A DNA stretch of 64,000 bases from Pontibacter virosus. GTDB taxonomy: Bacteria; Bacteroidota; Bacteroidia; Cytophagales; Hymenobacteraceae. The translations under genes were made by a program, and so were the position numbers. The DNA lies in assembly GCF_003096355.1 (NCBI RefSeq), contig NZ_QEKI01000003.1, positions 372,001-436,000 on the forward strand, in the 5' to 3' direction. The notes beneath the pieces are model-generated. The model was not told the DNA's origin. It worked only from the letters and a program-made list of their open reading frames with translations, and made no database searches. This document shows positions 1 to 10,333 of this stretch, one piece after another (positions within the stretch are counted from its first letter, which is position 1; the number at the start of each line of letters is the position of its first letter).

Positions 1-2
1 CG

Positions 3-770
3 ATCTTTGATGGTTCCATCATGCACATTGTGATGAACTACATCCTGTTACCCATTATCTCGCTCGTATTGATTTACAACCTGGTGAAAGTGGACAGTGT
101 GGAGCGTCAGCGGCTTTTTGTGGTAATTCTGCTTACGTTCTTTATCACCGTTTTCTGGTCGTTCTTTGAACAGGCCGGTTCTTCGCTCACACTTTTTGCT
201 GAGCGTAACGTGAACCTGACGTTTATGAATGCGGCACAGACCAACTCGATCAACCCATTCTTCATCATCCTGTTTGCCTTGCCTTTCTCGGCTATGTGGG
301 TGTTCCTGTCTAAGCGCCGCGTTAATCCATTTACGCCCGTTAAGTTTGCCTTAGGTATAGCACAGCTTGGTCTGGGTTTCCTGATCTTCGCCTGGAGCGC
401 CAATTATGCCGATGCTGATGGCAGAGTATCAATCTGGTTCCTGATTCTGGGCTACATGTTCATCACAACCGGTGAGCTTTTCGTGTCACCGGTAGGTCTA
501 TCCAAAGTGACCGAACTTTCTCCTAAGAAGATCGTGGCCTTCATCATGGGTATCTGGTTTCTGTCATCCTCTTTCGCACACTACATCGCCGGCATTATCG
601 CCAAACTGACTGCCGTAAGTGGTAGTGAAGGCGAAGCTGCTACAGGGATGGACTCTTTGTTGGTTTACACAGGCGTGTTTGAGCAGATCGGCTATGTGGC
701 CTTCGGCTTCGCAGTACTCGCGTTGTTGCTTACACCGATTATGCGCAAGTGGATGCACGGCATCCACTAG
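3..770 (+). CDS. POT/PTR-family peptide MFS transporter, C-terminal part (5' end outside window)
   Basis: This is the C-terminal ~255 residues of a proton-dependent oligopeptide transporter of the inner membrane. The frame is open to the window edge, so the ATG at 21 is internal rather than the start. About six hydrophobic helices are visible. The segment FWSFFEQAGSSL matches the conserved PTR2/POT helix carrying the FEQ-type motif, and the later segment with TTGELFVSPVGLS is also typical of the family. Known family role: H+-coupled import of di- and tripeptides. A strong terminator follows 20 bp after the stop. The transporter class is clear; the exact substrate is not. Confidence 0.88.
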   Translation: MFDGSIMHIVMNYILLPIISLVLIYNLVKVDSVERQRLFVVILLTFFITVFWSFFEQAGSSLTLFAERNVNLTFMNAAQTNSINPFFIILFALPFSAMWVFLSKRRVNPFTPVKFALGIAQLGLGFLIFAWSANYADADGRVSIWFLILGYMFITTGELFVSPVGLSKVTELSPKKIVAFIMGIWFLSSSFAHYIAGIIAKLTAVSGSEGEAATGMDSLLVYTGVFEQIGYVAFGFAVLALLLTPIMRKWMHGIH

Positions 771-790
771 GTAGCACTATCTATCATTTT

Positions 791-830
791 AAGAGCCCGC
801 ACTTTAAAAGGTGCGGGCTCTTTGTTTTTA
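791..830 (+). terminator. Rho-independent terminator after the peptide transporter
   Basis: A 12-bp perfect stem (AAGAGCCCGCAC with GTGCGGGCTCTT) has an 8-nt loop and is followed by TTTGTTTTTA. It ends the transporter transcript. Confidence 0.9.
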
Positions 831-868
831 TAGTACAATTTATGATCTTGCGGAAATTTAAGAGTTAG

Positions 869-900
869 CGCTAAATCGCTTGACGTATAGCGATTTAGCG
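869..900. repeat. Perfect 12-bp inverted repeat upstream of the lipoprotein gene
   Basis: The arms CGCTAAATCGCT (869-880) and AGCGATTTAGCG (889-900) are perfectly complementary around the 8-nt centre TGACGTAT. No T-run follows on either strand, so it is not an obvious terminator. It lies 40 bp before the ATG of the lipoprotein gene and could be an operator or an RNA stem. Which of the two it is cannot be told from sequence alone. Confidence 0.6.
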
Positions 901-940
901 TAAAACTGTAATTTCAACTTTTAGCCATATTGTTATTTTC

Positions 941-1537
941 ATGCTTCTCTCAATCAGGCGCTTTTTTGCAGCAGCCTTCCTTATTCTTTTTATGGCCTCC
1001 TGTGAGGTAGAAACAACCACTACTACCGTAACTGATTCTCCTGTACCCGAGCCAGCCAGCACCACTTATACCATTCCAAAGGGTTCACACAATGCCCAGA
1101 TTCAATTCAAGTTTGTAGAAACCTCCACCATACGTTTCGAGGCGACCTTTGACAGCACGGCAATGTATAAGACTAGTCTGCCTGGCAACCAGGCTGACAT
1201 CAACAAACTCTATGGTCTTTCTGACTGCGAAACAGACCACCATACCAACAGTGCACGTTTCGGTTGGCGCTGGTTCAATAATCGTCTGGAAATACATGCT
1301 TATACCTATCTCAACAAAAAGCGTAACACAGCCTACATCACAGCTGTGCAACCTAACCAGACAAATAGGTATGAGCTCGTGCTGGGAGAGAAGGAGTACA
1401 CGTTTAAGGTAAATGACACGCAAGTTACACAGCCGCGCTACTGTACTTCAGCCAGCAGCCACTACCAGCTATACCCATATTTTGGGGGAGATGAAACGGC
1501 ACCCCATAACATTACAATCTTAATCAGGGAGCTATAG
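941..1537 (+). CDS. Hypothetical lipoprotein
   Basis: The 198-residue product has a lipoprotein signal peptide: an Arg-rich start, a hydrophobic stretch, and a lipobox-like FMASC with the acceptor Cys at residue 21. A Thr-rich linker (ETTTTTVTDSPVPEP) follows, and the rest looks like a soluble beta-rich domain with two Cys. I recognise no family. Expected location is the outer membrane or periplasm after lipidation. It stands alone between a terminator and a convergent terminator shared with groEL. A perfect inverted repeat at 869-900 may govern its expression (inference). Confidence 0.75.
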   Translation: MLLSIRRFFAAAFLILFMASCEVETTTTTVTDSPVPEPASTTYTIPKGSHNAQIQFKFVETSTIRFEATFDSTAMYKTSLPGNQADINKLYGLSDCETDHHTNSARFGWRWFNNRLEIHAYTYLNKKRNTAYITAVQPNQTNRYELVLGEKEYTFKVNDTQVTQPRYCTSASSHYQLYPYFGGDETAPHNITILIREL

Positions 1538-1561
1538 GTATAGCTGGAATGCATAGAAAAC

Positions 1562-1600
1562 GAAAAGCCCCGGACCGAAAGGACCAGGGCTTTTCTATAT
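1562..1600. terminator. Bidirectional terminator between the lipoprotein gene and groEL
   Basis: A 9-bp perfect stem (GAAAAGCCC with GGGCTTTTC) sits between convergent genes. An A-tract on one side and TTTTC on the other allow it to serve both strands. Confidence 0.8.
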
Positions 1601-1618
1601 TCAGACTATGGGAGTCTA

Positions 1619-3274
<1,656 letters not shown>

Positions 3275-3292
3275 TTAATTTAATAGAATAGA

Positions 3293-3583
3293 TTAAAGGA
3301 TAGCCAGGATATCTGACTCACGCATGATCAGGTAATCGCTGCCGTCGATGGATATCTCGGTACCTGCATACTTGCCATACAACACCTGGTCGCCAACGGC
3401 AACCTGTGGCTTCATCAGAGCGCCTTGCTCAGATACTTTGCCCTCGCCTACAGCTACGATCTCGCCGCGCTGTGGTTTCTCTTTAGCAGTGTCCGGAATG
3501 ATAATGCCAGACTTTGTTTTTTCTTCTGCTGCAGCAGGAGCTACAATTACTCTGTCTGCTAATGGTTTAATGCTGATTGACAT
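3293..3583 (-). CDS. groES: 10-kDa co-chaperonin GroES
   Basis: The 96-residue product is the usual GroES length. It shows PLADRVIV at the N-terminus, the mobile-loop segment with [12 protein letters not shown], and the C-terminal [13 protein letters not shown]. It caps the GroEL ring. It is the first gene of the groESL operon. The ~250-bp upstream region lacks a recognisable CIRCE element but holds a cluster of TGACA/TGTCA inverted repeats at 3704-3755, which is a candidate heat-shock control region (inference). Confidence 0.98.
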   Translation of the reverse strand: MSISIKPLADRVIVAPAAAEEKTKSGIIIPDTAKEKPQRGEIVAVGEGKVSEQGALMKPQVAVGDQVLYGKYAGTEISIDGSDYLIMRESDILAIL

Positions 3584-3703
3584 AGTTTGTTATGTTTTTA
3601 GTTTTTGTGGTTAATGATTAACGTTGAAACCATACTCCCTCTATCATTTCTTGTGCCAAGGGCTGTTTCCTGCCAATATGAACCAATTTTGCAGCAATAG
3701 GCC

Positions 3704-3755
3704 GTCATGTGACTGACATTTTTGTCAGGTTATGACAGGGAACAACGAACTGTCA
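3704..3755 (-). promoter_or_regulatory. Cluster of TGAC/GTCA inverted repeats upstream of groES
   Basis: Three small inverted repeats share the same half-site: GTCA-TG-TGAC at 3704-3713, CTGACA-TTTT-TGTCAG at 3713-3728, and TGACAG...CTGTCA at 3733-3755. They lie 120-170 bp upstream of the groES start, downstream of the secG terminator. Repeated half-sites suggest a protein-binding operator. The regulator is unknown. Confidence 0.5.
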
Positions 3756-3784
3756 GTAACAAGTGGCAGATAGGGAAGCAGCCA

Positions 3785-3816
3785 AAACAAAAAAGCCGGC
3801 TTTAAAGGCCGGCTTT
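3785..3816 (-). terminator. Terminator of the secG operon
   Basis: On the minus strand a 9-bp stem (AAAGCCGGC with GCCGGCTTT) ends in TTTTTTGTTTTGG, 19 bp after the secG stop. Confidence 0.88.
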
Positions 3817-3834
3817 CTCTGGTATAGGTTAATG

Positions 3835-4215
3835 CTACTGAGCTGTGTCTACCATGGTAGGAATCTCGCCTGCATCAGGTATAGACATGTCTTCTTCAGA
3901 CTCAACTCCTGGCAGCGCTGGAACAGCTGGAGTACCCATCTGGCGGGCACGCTCTTCGTTAACGCTGCGGATCGTTGTATCAGCACTGGTGTCGATCATC
4001 ATATGCGTACCAAGTGTCAGGACTACCAATGCGATGGCGAAACCCCAGGTCAGTTTTTCAAGCAGGTCGCCGGTGCGCTTTACGCCCATCAGCTGGCTGG
4101 CACCACCGCCGCCAAACTGGCTTGAAAGTCCGCCTCCTTTAGGATTCTGGGCTAGTACTACCAAAATAAGAAGTACGCAAATGAAGAGAATGATACTGAT
4201 TAGGGCGATATACAT
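3835..4215 (-). CDS. secG: Preprotein translocase subunit SecG
   Basis: The 126-residue inner-membrane protein has two transmembrane segments (about residues 3-23 and 55-73). Between them is the conserved cytosolic loop with LAQNPKGGGLSSQFGGG, a hallmark of SecG. The C-terminal ~50 residues are acidic and Pro-rich, an extension common in Bacteroidota. SecG assists SecYEG-mediated protein export. It starts one base after the stop of the upstream acidic TPR-like gene, so the two are co-transcribed. A terminator follows directly. Confidence 0.95.
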   Translation of the reverse strand: MYIALISIILFICVLLILVVLAQNPKGGGLSSQFGGGGASQLMGVKRTGDLLEKLTWGFAIALVVLTLGTHMMIDTSADTTIRSVNEERARQMGTPAVPALPGVESEEDMSIPDAGEIPTMVDTAQ

Positions 4216-4216
4216 T

Positions 4217-5596
4217 TTATGTTATGTTTTGTAATTTCTCGATCTGTTCGGCAAAGTAAGACTTTTTTTCCGGATATTTCAAAATAAGCTGTTCATAAAT
4301 TTTAGCAGCTTTTTTGGTCTTTCCTTGTTTTATAAAGATGTTGGCCAGGCTTTCGGAGGCCATCCCTTTCTTTATTTTAGAGCTCTTGAGCGATAAATCC
4401 TCCTGTGGCTCAGGCTTTAGCTTCAGGTTGGCCATGGTTTTGAGCCTCGGATTCAGCTTAAGAAACTGGTCGATAATGTCGAGCTGCTTGCTGAGCACAT
4501 GCGTTGATGGCTGTATCGCTTTTTCGAGTTCATGTGTCTTGCTATACTCTAAGATCAACTCCGGGTGGAAGCTTTGAGGCCTTGCACGGGTATAGTCATC
4601 CTTTAACTGCAGCACCTCGCCCAGGCGGCTGGAGCCCATCCAATAGCCCAGGGCGTCCTCAGCGTAGAGGCGGTCAATCTCATCGAAGGAGTAATTGATC
4701 TCGGCATCCTCAGCGTTTGCCAGCACAGGTTCTTCTGATTCATCAGCAAAAAGCTCAGTATCTGACTCTGATGTTTCAGGTATAGGCAATTCATTTGATT
4801 GAGAAGCCTGAGTCAATTCGGCTTGCTGATCAGGTATAGCTTGTGCCTCTGCTTCTGGCTCATCCAGCTGCTCTTCCTTAAAACTTTCCTGGTCGGTTTG
4901 CTGAGCCTCCTCCAGGTCGTGCAGGGCTTCGATTGCTTCTGTGAAGTGCGAATGCTCAGCTTTTTGTTCGGTCTCGTCCAGGTCATCGCTTACCCGGTGG
5001 CTCAGCAAGTCGGTGGACGAAGAACTGATGCTGTTAAAGGTAAATAACAAGGCAAGCTCTGAATCTATTTCTGCGTCAGGACTTTCTGCAGCATCAGTTT
5101 CAGCATATTCCTCTGTCAGATACGAATCCTGCTCCATCGGGGCAGGACTGTATACCTGCTCCAGCGTCTCTGTCTGAACTTCATCCTCTCGCACAGTATC
5201 TTCCAATTCAGGTAAAGCGACTGCAGTTTCAGTATCCTCTGTTACGAATTGCCCGGCATCAACTGTAGATTCTTCTTCAATGAATGCTGCATCCTCCGGA
5301 ATAGGCTGTGTTTCCGCTGCAAGTGGTGTTTCTTCTTCCTCGGCATACACCGGCTCCAGCACAGGAGTAGAGTAAATGAGTCGCTTCAGCAATTGGCGAT
5401 CTGTGGCATAGGCGGAAGCCCGGCGCAGTCGCTGTGTAGAAAGCATACTGCCTCTGTCATAAGCTGACTTTGCCAGCAGCAGATGGGCCGTCTGGCAATA
5501 GGGGAAGGTCGCCGCCACCTGCTCCAGCTCACTTTGCTGCTGGTCAGAGATGTCGGATACCTGCTTGATCAGTTTAAGAAAGGCAGATTTGTTCAT
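4217..5596 (-). CDS. Conserved Bacteroidota protein with long acidic linker and TPR-like C-terminus
   Basis: The 459-residue product has three parts. The N-terminal ~95 residues are helical, with a segment of the kind KQVSDISDQQQSELEQVAATFPYCQTAHLL. Residues ~95-310 form a very Glu/Asp/Gln-rich, low-complexity and probably disordered region. The C-terminal ~140 residues end in a helix-turn-helix repeat unit (SLANIFIKQGKTKKAAKIYEQLIL...) typical of one TPR. No signal peptide is visible, so it is probably cytosolic. It lies between lptE and secG in a same-strand run. A role in envelope biogenesis is only suggested by that position. Confidence 0.75.
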   Translation of the reverse strand: MNKSAFLKLIKQVSDISDQQQSELEQVAATFPYCQTAHLLLAKSAYDRGSMLSTQRLRRASAYATDRQLLKRLIYSTPVLEPVYAEEEETPLAAETQPIPEDAAFIEEESTVDAGQFVTEDTETAVALPELEDTVREDEVQTETLEQVYSPAPMEQDSYLTEEYAETDAAESPDAEIDSELALLFTFNSISSSSTDLLSHRVSDDLDETEQKAEHSHFTEAIEALHDLEEAQQTDQESFKEEQLDEPEAEAQAIPDQQAELTQASQSNELPIPETSESDTELFADESEEPVLANAEDAEINYSFDEIDRLYAEDALGYWMGSSRLGEVLQLKDDYTRARPQSFHPELILEYSKTHELEKAIQPSTHVLSKQLDIIDQFLKLNPRLKTMANLKLKPEPQEDLSLKSSKIKKGMASESLANIFIKQGKTKKAAKIYEQLILKYPEKKSYFAEQIEKLQNIT

Positions 5597-5629
5597 GTAA
5601 GGGTTAAGGGTATTGAAGCTTTGTAATGA

Positions 5630-6154
5630 CTACCAGTCGGCAACCGTCTTGTTAAACACATCAGCCACAAGCCGCTCGGTCATGCGGTCGATGGCAGCGG
5701 GCGGAATGTTTGTAATATCCACGGTCGGAGGGAACTCCTCGGTGATCGTGAACTGCTGATCAAAATCCTTTTCCGGATTAGTTGTATTAGTAAAGCGAAT
5801 CTGGACACCCAGTGTAAGGCGGTTCAGCGTGGCTTGGTCAACATTTCCCTCGCGCTGCACTGCGTTTGGCGTCAGTGTAAAAGTAACGATCTGTCCTTCT
5901 AATTGCAAATCGCCGTCGCGCTGCAAAACAGTCAGGTTGGTGTTGCGCTGGTAGTAGTTTTTGAAACTGTTGGTCACTACCTGTGTCAGGTTCGAAGGGC
6001 CTTCGCCGGCACTGTTTTCAAATGTCTGGATTGAAATAGTGCGTATAGAAGGATCCACATTTACACCCGAAAAGGAGTAAATACCACAGGCGTTGCAGCA
6101 CAAGGCTATCAGCACGGTCAGGCAAAGAACAAGGATCTTAGTTCTCAATATCAT
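5630..6154 (-). CDS. lptE: LptE-like LPS-assembly lipoprotein
   Basis: The 174-residue protein has a signal peptide ending in a Cys (LCCNACGIYSFSG; the acceptor is probably the Cys before GIYSFSG). The segment SFSGVNVDPSIRTISIQTFEN and the downstream LTQVVTNSFKNYYQRNTNL match the Bacteroidota LptE family. LptE plugs and assembles the LptD outer-membrane LPS translocon. Its start overlaps the 3' end of the sigma-54 regulator gene by 17 bp, so translation is probably coupled. lptD is not in the window. Confidence 0.85.
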   Translation of the reverse strand: MILRTKILVLCLTVLIALCCNACGIYSFSGVNVDPSIRTISIQTFENSAGEGPSNLTQVVTNSFKNYYQRNTNLTVLQRDGDLQLEGQIVTFTLTPNAVQREGNVDQATLNRLTLGVQIRFTNTTNPEKDFDQQFTITEEFPPTVDITNIPPAAIDRMTERLVADVFNKTVADW

Positions 6155-7412
6155 ATTGCTTTAGTTTGCGGTACAGCGTTCTTTCCGAAATACCCAGGTC
6201 ATTGGCTGCGTATTTTCGTTTGTTATTGTGCTTTTTGAGCGCTTTCAAGATCATTTCTTTTTCCATCGACTCCAGCGACAGGCCTTCTTCCTCTGTTTCA
6301 TGCGAAATGTCTTCTACACGCTCCTCGTAATCTTCTTCATCGCGAGGCTGCTGCACAGGCAGGTAGTAAGGCTCAGGCTTATCCGCACTCTTGTAAGTGC
6401 GCGCATGGTTCAATTGCTCAATGTTCTCGAACAGATGACTGTGCTCTTTCAGCAGTTCATTGTCGCCGGGCTGCCGCGTCATGAGTTCATACACCAGCTT
6501 CTTGAGGTCCGACACATCGCGGCGCATGTCGAAGAGGACCTTGTACAGCAGGTCGCGCTCAGAGAAAGACTGGTCTGCACCATGCTCTCTGGCCAGCAGC
6601 GCCGGAACCTGGCTGCCGCCCTGTTCACGGGGCAGGTAGTGTCTCAATTTAGCAGCGTCCAGTTCACGATCGTACTCCAGTACCGAAATCTGTTCCACGA
6701 TATTTTTCAACTGACGAATGTTGCCTGGGAAACGGAAGCTCAAAAGCTCCTCCACTGCATCAGGCGTCAACGTAATGGATTTAACCCGGTACCTTTCAGC
6801 AAAATCAGAGGCGAACTTTCTGAACAGTAGGTAAATATCCTCGCCACGTTCACGCAAAGGTGGAACTGTGATCGGCACTGTGTTCAGGCGGTAATACAGG
6901 TCTTCACGGAAGCGGCCTTTCTCCACGGCATTGATCAGGTTCACGTTGGTGGCGGCCACCACGCGTACGTCGGTCTTTTGTACTTTGGATGATCCTACTT
7001 TGATAAACTCCCCGTTTTCGAGTACACGCAGTAGACGGGCCTGTGTTGCCAGTGGCATTTCGCCTATCTCATCAAGGAAGATGGTTCCACCGTCCGTAAC
7101 TTCAAAGTAGCCTTTGCGGGTGTCAGAAGCGCCCGTGAAAGAGCCTTTCTCATGTCCGAATAACTCCGAATCGATGGTTCCCTCAGGTATAGCACCGCAG
7201 TTAATGGCAATGAACTGACCGTGCTTGCGTGGACTGAGTTGATGAATAATCTTGGAAAATGACTCTTTGCCGCTGCCGCTCTCACCCGTAATCAGCACGG
7301 TCATCTCGGTAGGGGCCACCTGGGCCGCTACCTGTATGGCGTAGTTGAGCAAGGGTGAGTTGCCAATAATGCCAAAGCGCTGTTTTATGCTTTGTATATC
7401 GATGTTGCGCAT
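6138..7412 (-). CDS. Sigma-54-dependent transcriptional activator without receiver domain
   Basis: The ~424-residue protein begins almost directly with the AAA+ domain. It has Walker A GESGSGKE, the sigma-54 contact loop GSFTGA, Walker B-type GGTIFLDEIGE, and an arginine-finger region RFREDLYYRL. The C-terminus is a Fis-type helix-turn-helix (NNKRKYAANDLGISERTLYRKL). No response-regulator or other sensing domain precedes the AAA+ core. I chose the ATG at 7412; a 21-residue extension to 7475 runs into an AT-rich repeat and looks non-coding. It sits between miaB and lptE, as seen in other Bacteroidota. Its regulon cannot be read from the sequence. Confidence 0.93.
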   Translation of the reverse strand: MRNIDIQSIKQRFGIIGNSPLLNYAIQVAAQVAPTEMTVLITGESGSGKESFSKIIHQLSPRKHGQFIAINCGAIPEGTIDSELFGHEKGSFTGASDTRKGYFEVTDGGTIFLDEIGEMPLATQARLLRVLENGEFIKVGSSKVQKTDVRVVAATNVNLINAVEKGRFREDLYYRLNTVPITVPPLRERGEDIYLLFRKFASDFAERYRVKSITLTPDAVEELLSFRFPGNIRQLKNIVEQISVLEYDRELDAAKLRHYLPREQGGSQVPALLAREHGADQSFSERDLLYKVLFDMRRDVSDLKKLVYELMTRQPGDNELLKEHSHLFENIEQLNHARTYKSADKPEPYYLPVQQPRDEEDYEERVEDISHETEEEGLSLESMEKEMILKALKKHNNKRKYAANDLGISERTLYRKLKQYDIEN

Positions 7413-7420
7413 GTTTTCAA

Positions 7421-7503
7421 ATTTGAAGATTTGGAAATGTGGAGATTTGTAGATGTTATGAAATATTATTTTCAAATTTTAACATCCTCAGATTTCCAAA
7501 TCT
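7421..7503. repeat. AT-rich intergenic inverted repeat
   Basis: The arms AGATTTGGAAAT (7427-7438) and ATTTCCAAATCT (7492-7503) are perfect 12-bp complements. Each is accompanied by a copy of the phrase TTTTCAAATTT. The right arm overlaps the miaB stop codon. It looks like an intergenic repeat rather than a terminator. Confidence 0.6.
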
Positions 7504-8941
7504 AATCAACCGCCTCTCCGAAGAGCGTACCAACAGAGCAGTCGTTTACGAACACATTCACGTAGTCGCCTTTCTTGTAATGCTTCTTGTCGAAGATCAC
7601 AACTTTGTTCTGGTCATTGCGTCCGCTCAGCTGCTGGTCAGATTTCTTGGAGAACCCTTCTACCAGCACGCGGTGCATACGGCCGACATCGCGCTTGTTG
7701 CGATTCAGGGAGCATTCGCGCTGCTTTTCGATGATTTCGGCCAGACGACGCTTCTTCACTTCCAGAGGCACATCATCTTCCAGTTTGCGCGCAGCCAGGG
7801 TGCCTGGGCGCTCGGAGTAGAAGAACATGTATGAGTAGTCGTACTGCACATAATCCATCAGCGAAAGCGTATCCTGATGCTCTTCCTCCGTCTCGGAGCA
7901 GAAGCCTGCAATCATATCAGAAGAAATGCCGCAGTCTTCGCCGAGGATGGCACGGATAGCATCTACGCGGTTGAGGTACCAGGCACGGTCGTAGGTACGG
8001 TTCATCAGTTCCAGCACACGCGAGTTGCCACTCTGTGCCGGCAGGTGAATGTATTTACAGATGTTGTCGTACTTCTTCATGGTATACAACACCTCGTCCG
8101 TAATATCTTTGGGGTGGGAGGTAGAGAAACGTACCCGCATATTGGGGCTGAGTTTCGCCACCATTTCCAGTAACTGGGCAAAGTTCACGCTTTCTGTTCC
8201 ATCTTCCGAAGCCCATTTATAAGAGTCCACGTTCTGACCCAGGAGTGTAACTTCCTTGTAGCCCTGTGCAACCAAGGCCTCAGCTTCGCGCACGATTGAA
8301 TGGGCATCGCGGGATCGCTCACGTCCGCGGGTGAAGGGCACCACGCAGAAGGAGCACATGTTGTCGCAACCGCGCATGATGGAGATAAAGGCGCTAACCC
8401 CGTTACTGTTCAGGCGAATCGGGTTGATGTCGGCGTACGTTTCCTCGCGAGAGAGCAGTACGTTCACCGCCTTCTGTCCGCCATCCACTTCACTGATCAG
8501 GTTGGGCAGGTCACGGTAGGCGTCAGGACCAACCACCAGATCAACGATCTTTTCTTCCTCCAGCAAAGATTTTTTCAGGCGCTCGGCCATACAGCCCAAT
8601 ATACCGATCACCATTTCTGGTTTCTTCTTCTTGAAGTAGTTGATTTGGCCCAAGCGGTTACGAACCGTGGTTTCGGCCTTCTCACGGATAGAACATGTGT
8701 TCAGGAACACTACGTCCGCCTGCTCAATATGCGCTGTGGTGTCAAACCCCTGCTCAAACATGATCGACGACACGATCTCGCTGTCCGAGAAGTTCATCTG
8801 GCAACCGTAGCTCTCAATATAGAGTTTGCGAGATTTGCCGGTATTGGTTTCAGCCGTCACTTTGGTATCGCAGGAAGCCGCGGCAGTTGCCTGCTCAGGT
8901 GTGCGATTATCTATAAAATCTAAATCAATGATTGGATCCAT
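7502..8941 (-). CDS. miaB: tRNA-2-methylthio-N6-dimethylallyladenosine synthase MiaB
   Basis: This 479-residue radical-SAM methylthiotransferase is complete. The N-terminal UPF0004 domain has its three cluster cysteines at about C47 ([11 protein letters not shown]), C83 ([10 protein letters not shown]) and C117 (GCMAE). The radical-SAM CxxxCxxC is at C192/C196/C199 ([21 protein letters not shown]). A C-terminal TRAM domain follows. It converts i6A37 to ms2i6A37 in tRNA. A TATATTTG -7 box lies 25 bp upstream. miaE and mtaB, which act on the same nucleotide, are also in the window, but miaA is not. Confidence 0.98.
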   Translation of the reverse strand: MDPIIDLDFIDNRTPEQATAAASCDTKVTAETNTGKSRKLYIESYGCQMNFSDSEIVSSIMFEQGFDTTAHIEQADVVFLNTCSIREKAETTVRNRLGQINYFKKKKPEMVIGILGCMAERLKKSLLEEEKIVDLVVGPDAYRDLPNLISEVDGGQKAVNVLLSREETYADINPIRLNSNGVSAFISIMRGCDNMCSFCVVPFTRGRERSRDAHSIVREAEALVAQGYKEVTLLGQNVDSYKWASEDGTESVNFAQLLEMVAKLSPNMRVRFSTSHPKDITDEVLYTMKKYDNICKYIHLPAQSGNSRVLELMNRTYDRAWYLNRVDAIRAILGEDCGISSDMIAGFCSETEEEHQDTLSLMDYVQYDYSYMFFYSERPGTLAARKLEDDVPLEVKKRRLAEIIEKQRECSLNRNKRDVGRMHRVLVEGFSKKSDQQLSGRNDQNKVVIFDKKHYKKGDYVNVFVNDCSVGTLFGEAVD

Positions 8942-8966
8942 GCTTCAAAAAATCTCTTAGGAGGTG

Positions 8967-8974
8967 CAAATATA
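8967..8974 (-). promoter_or_regulatory. -7 promoter box of miaB
   Basis: TATATTTG on the minus strand matches the Bacteroidota -7 consensus TAnnTTTG, 25 bp upstream of the ATG. A TTTTAC about 20 bp further up may serve as the -33 region. Confidence 0.65.
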
Positions 8975-9033
8975 CTATAATCCGCTGTAAAACGTGACAG
9001 AATGGCAGGGGAATTCTTTTAATTATGGTGTAC

Positions 9034-10329
9034 TTATTCCAGGCCAAGCGCTTTCCGTATTCCTTGGGCTTTGAGCAGGCACTCCTCATACTCTTGTTCA
9101 GGTACTGAGTCGTAGGTGATGGCGCTGCCTACCATAAAGGATAAGTAGCCTGTTGTGGCATTATACTGCAAACTCCGGATCACAACATTGAAATCGAAAT
9201 CCTGGTTGGGCTTCAGGTAGCCGAATGCGCCTGAGTAAAGGCCTCGTTTAGATACTTCAAGTTCTTCAATCAGTTCCATCGCCCGGATCTTGGGGGCGCC
9301 CGTCATGCTGCCCATCGGGAAAGCGCCTTTCAGTGCATCGGCTATTCCACATTCAGGCCGCAGCTCTCCGGTAATCGTCGAGATCATTTGCGACACCTGC
9401 CGGAAACCGTAAATGCCGAACATTTCCTCGACTTGAATGGTGCCCGTGGCGCAGGAGCGGCGCAGGTCGTTGCGCACCAGATCCACGATCATCATGTTCT
9501 CGGCCAATTCTTTCTCGTCGTGTCGCAGTTGGTGCTGTAGCTGCTGGTCCTCCTCCGGCGTGGCGCCGCGACGTATCGTTCCTTTTATGGGTTGGGAGAT
9601 CAGTTTTCGGCCTTCTTTTTTTAGATAGCGCTCCGGAGAAGCGCAAAGCAGGTATAGGTCGCCATATTTAAGGAAACCTGAGAAAGGAGTAGGGGAAAGT
9701 GCGTTGAGCTGCAGGTATAGCGGCAAAGGAGATAACGTTACTTCCTCGGCGTAAAACTCCATGCAGTAATTCAGCTCGTATACCTCCCCATCCCGGATAT
9801 AGTCCCGCACCCGCTCTACGTTCCGGAGGTAATCTTCCTTCTGAACCCTTTGCTTTATTTTGATTGGGAGAGCACAGAATTTTTCAGGTATAGAAGTGGC
9901 ATGTATTTCCTGTAGTATATTTTCGATATTACCGTCTTTGCTATAGATGTTTATGCCCTCTTTCTGAAAGTATAAGTATAGCTCAGGTTCAAAAAAGAAA
10001 ATGGCCGGAAATCCAACTTCGTCCTTGTTGCCGCTACTCAACTTCTCAACCTGATTCTTGAGGTCATAGCCTAGGTAACCGCACCAGAGATGCTGCTGAG
10101 TGGCTAGCTTCTGCTGCAGCTCCTCGAACATATTCTCATGATCCCATAATAGGGGTTCCCCACTCGAAACGGCGATCAATTCGTCGAAGCCCTGATAAGG
10201 ATAGGCGACCCCATTGGAGGTATAGCTGGCAACTAGCGGAAACTTTTGCGCCCAGGCCAGCACCTTCATTCGGAAGTCAGCAATTGGTATTTCCAGTTCA
10301 ACTAAAGGTATGTATAAGGTATAAGCCAT
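9034..10329 (-). CDS. pabB: Aminodeoxychorismate synthase component I
   Basis: The 431-residue cytosolic enzyme belongs to the chorismate-binding family. Visible signatures are the substrate-binding IKGTIRRG, the Mg-site segment DLVRNDLRRSC, and PMGSMTGAPKIRAMELIEELE, which fits PabB better than TrpE. It aminates chorismate for folate synthesis together with a glutamine amidotransferase (PabA). No amidotransferase domain is fused and none is nearby. It is the last gene of a tight operon, starting 4 bp after the upstream TPR gene. Anthranilate synthase is the less likely alternative. Confidence 0.9.
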   Translation of the reverse strand: MAYTLYIPLVELEIPIADFRMKVLAWAQKFPLVASYTSNGVAYPYQGFDELIAVSSGEPLLWDHENMFEELQQKLATQQHLWCGYLGYDLKNQVEKLSSGNKDEVGFPAIFFFEPELYLYFQKEGINIYSKDGNIENILQEIHATSIPEKFCALPIKIKQRVQKEDYLRNVERVRDYIRDGEVYELNYCMEFYAEEVTLSPLPLYLQLNALSPTPFSGFLKYGDLYLLCASPERYLKKEGRKLISQPIKGTIRRGATPEEDQQLQHQLRHDEKELAENMMIVDLVRNDLRRSCATGTIQVEEMFGIYGFRQVSQMISTITGELRPECGIADALKGAFPMGSMTGAPKIRAMELIEELEVSKRGLYSGAFGYLKPNQDFDFNVVIRSLQYNATTGYLSFMVGSAITYDSVPEQEYEECLLKAQGIRKALGLE

Positions 10330-10333
10330 TGTT

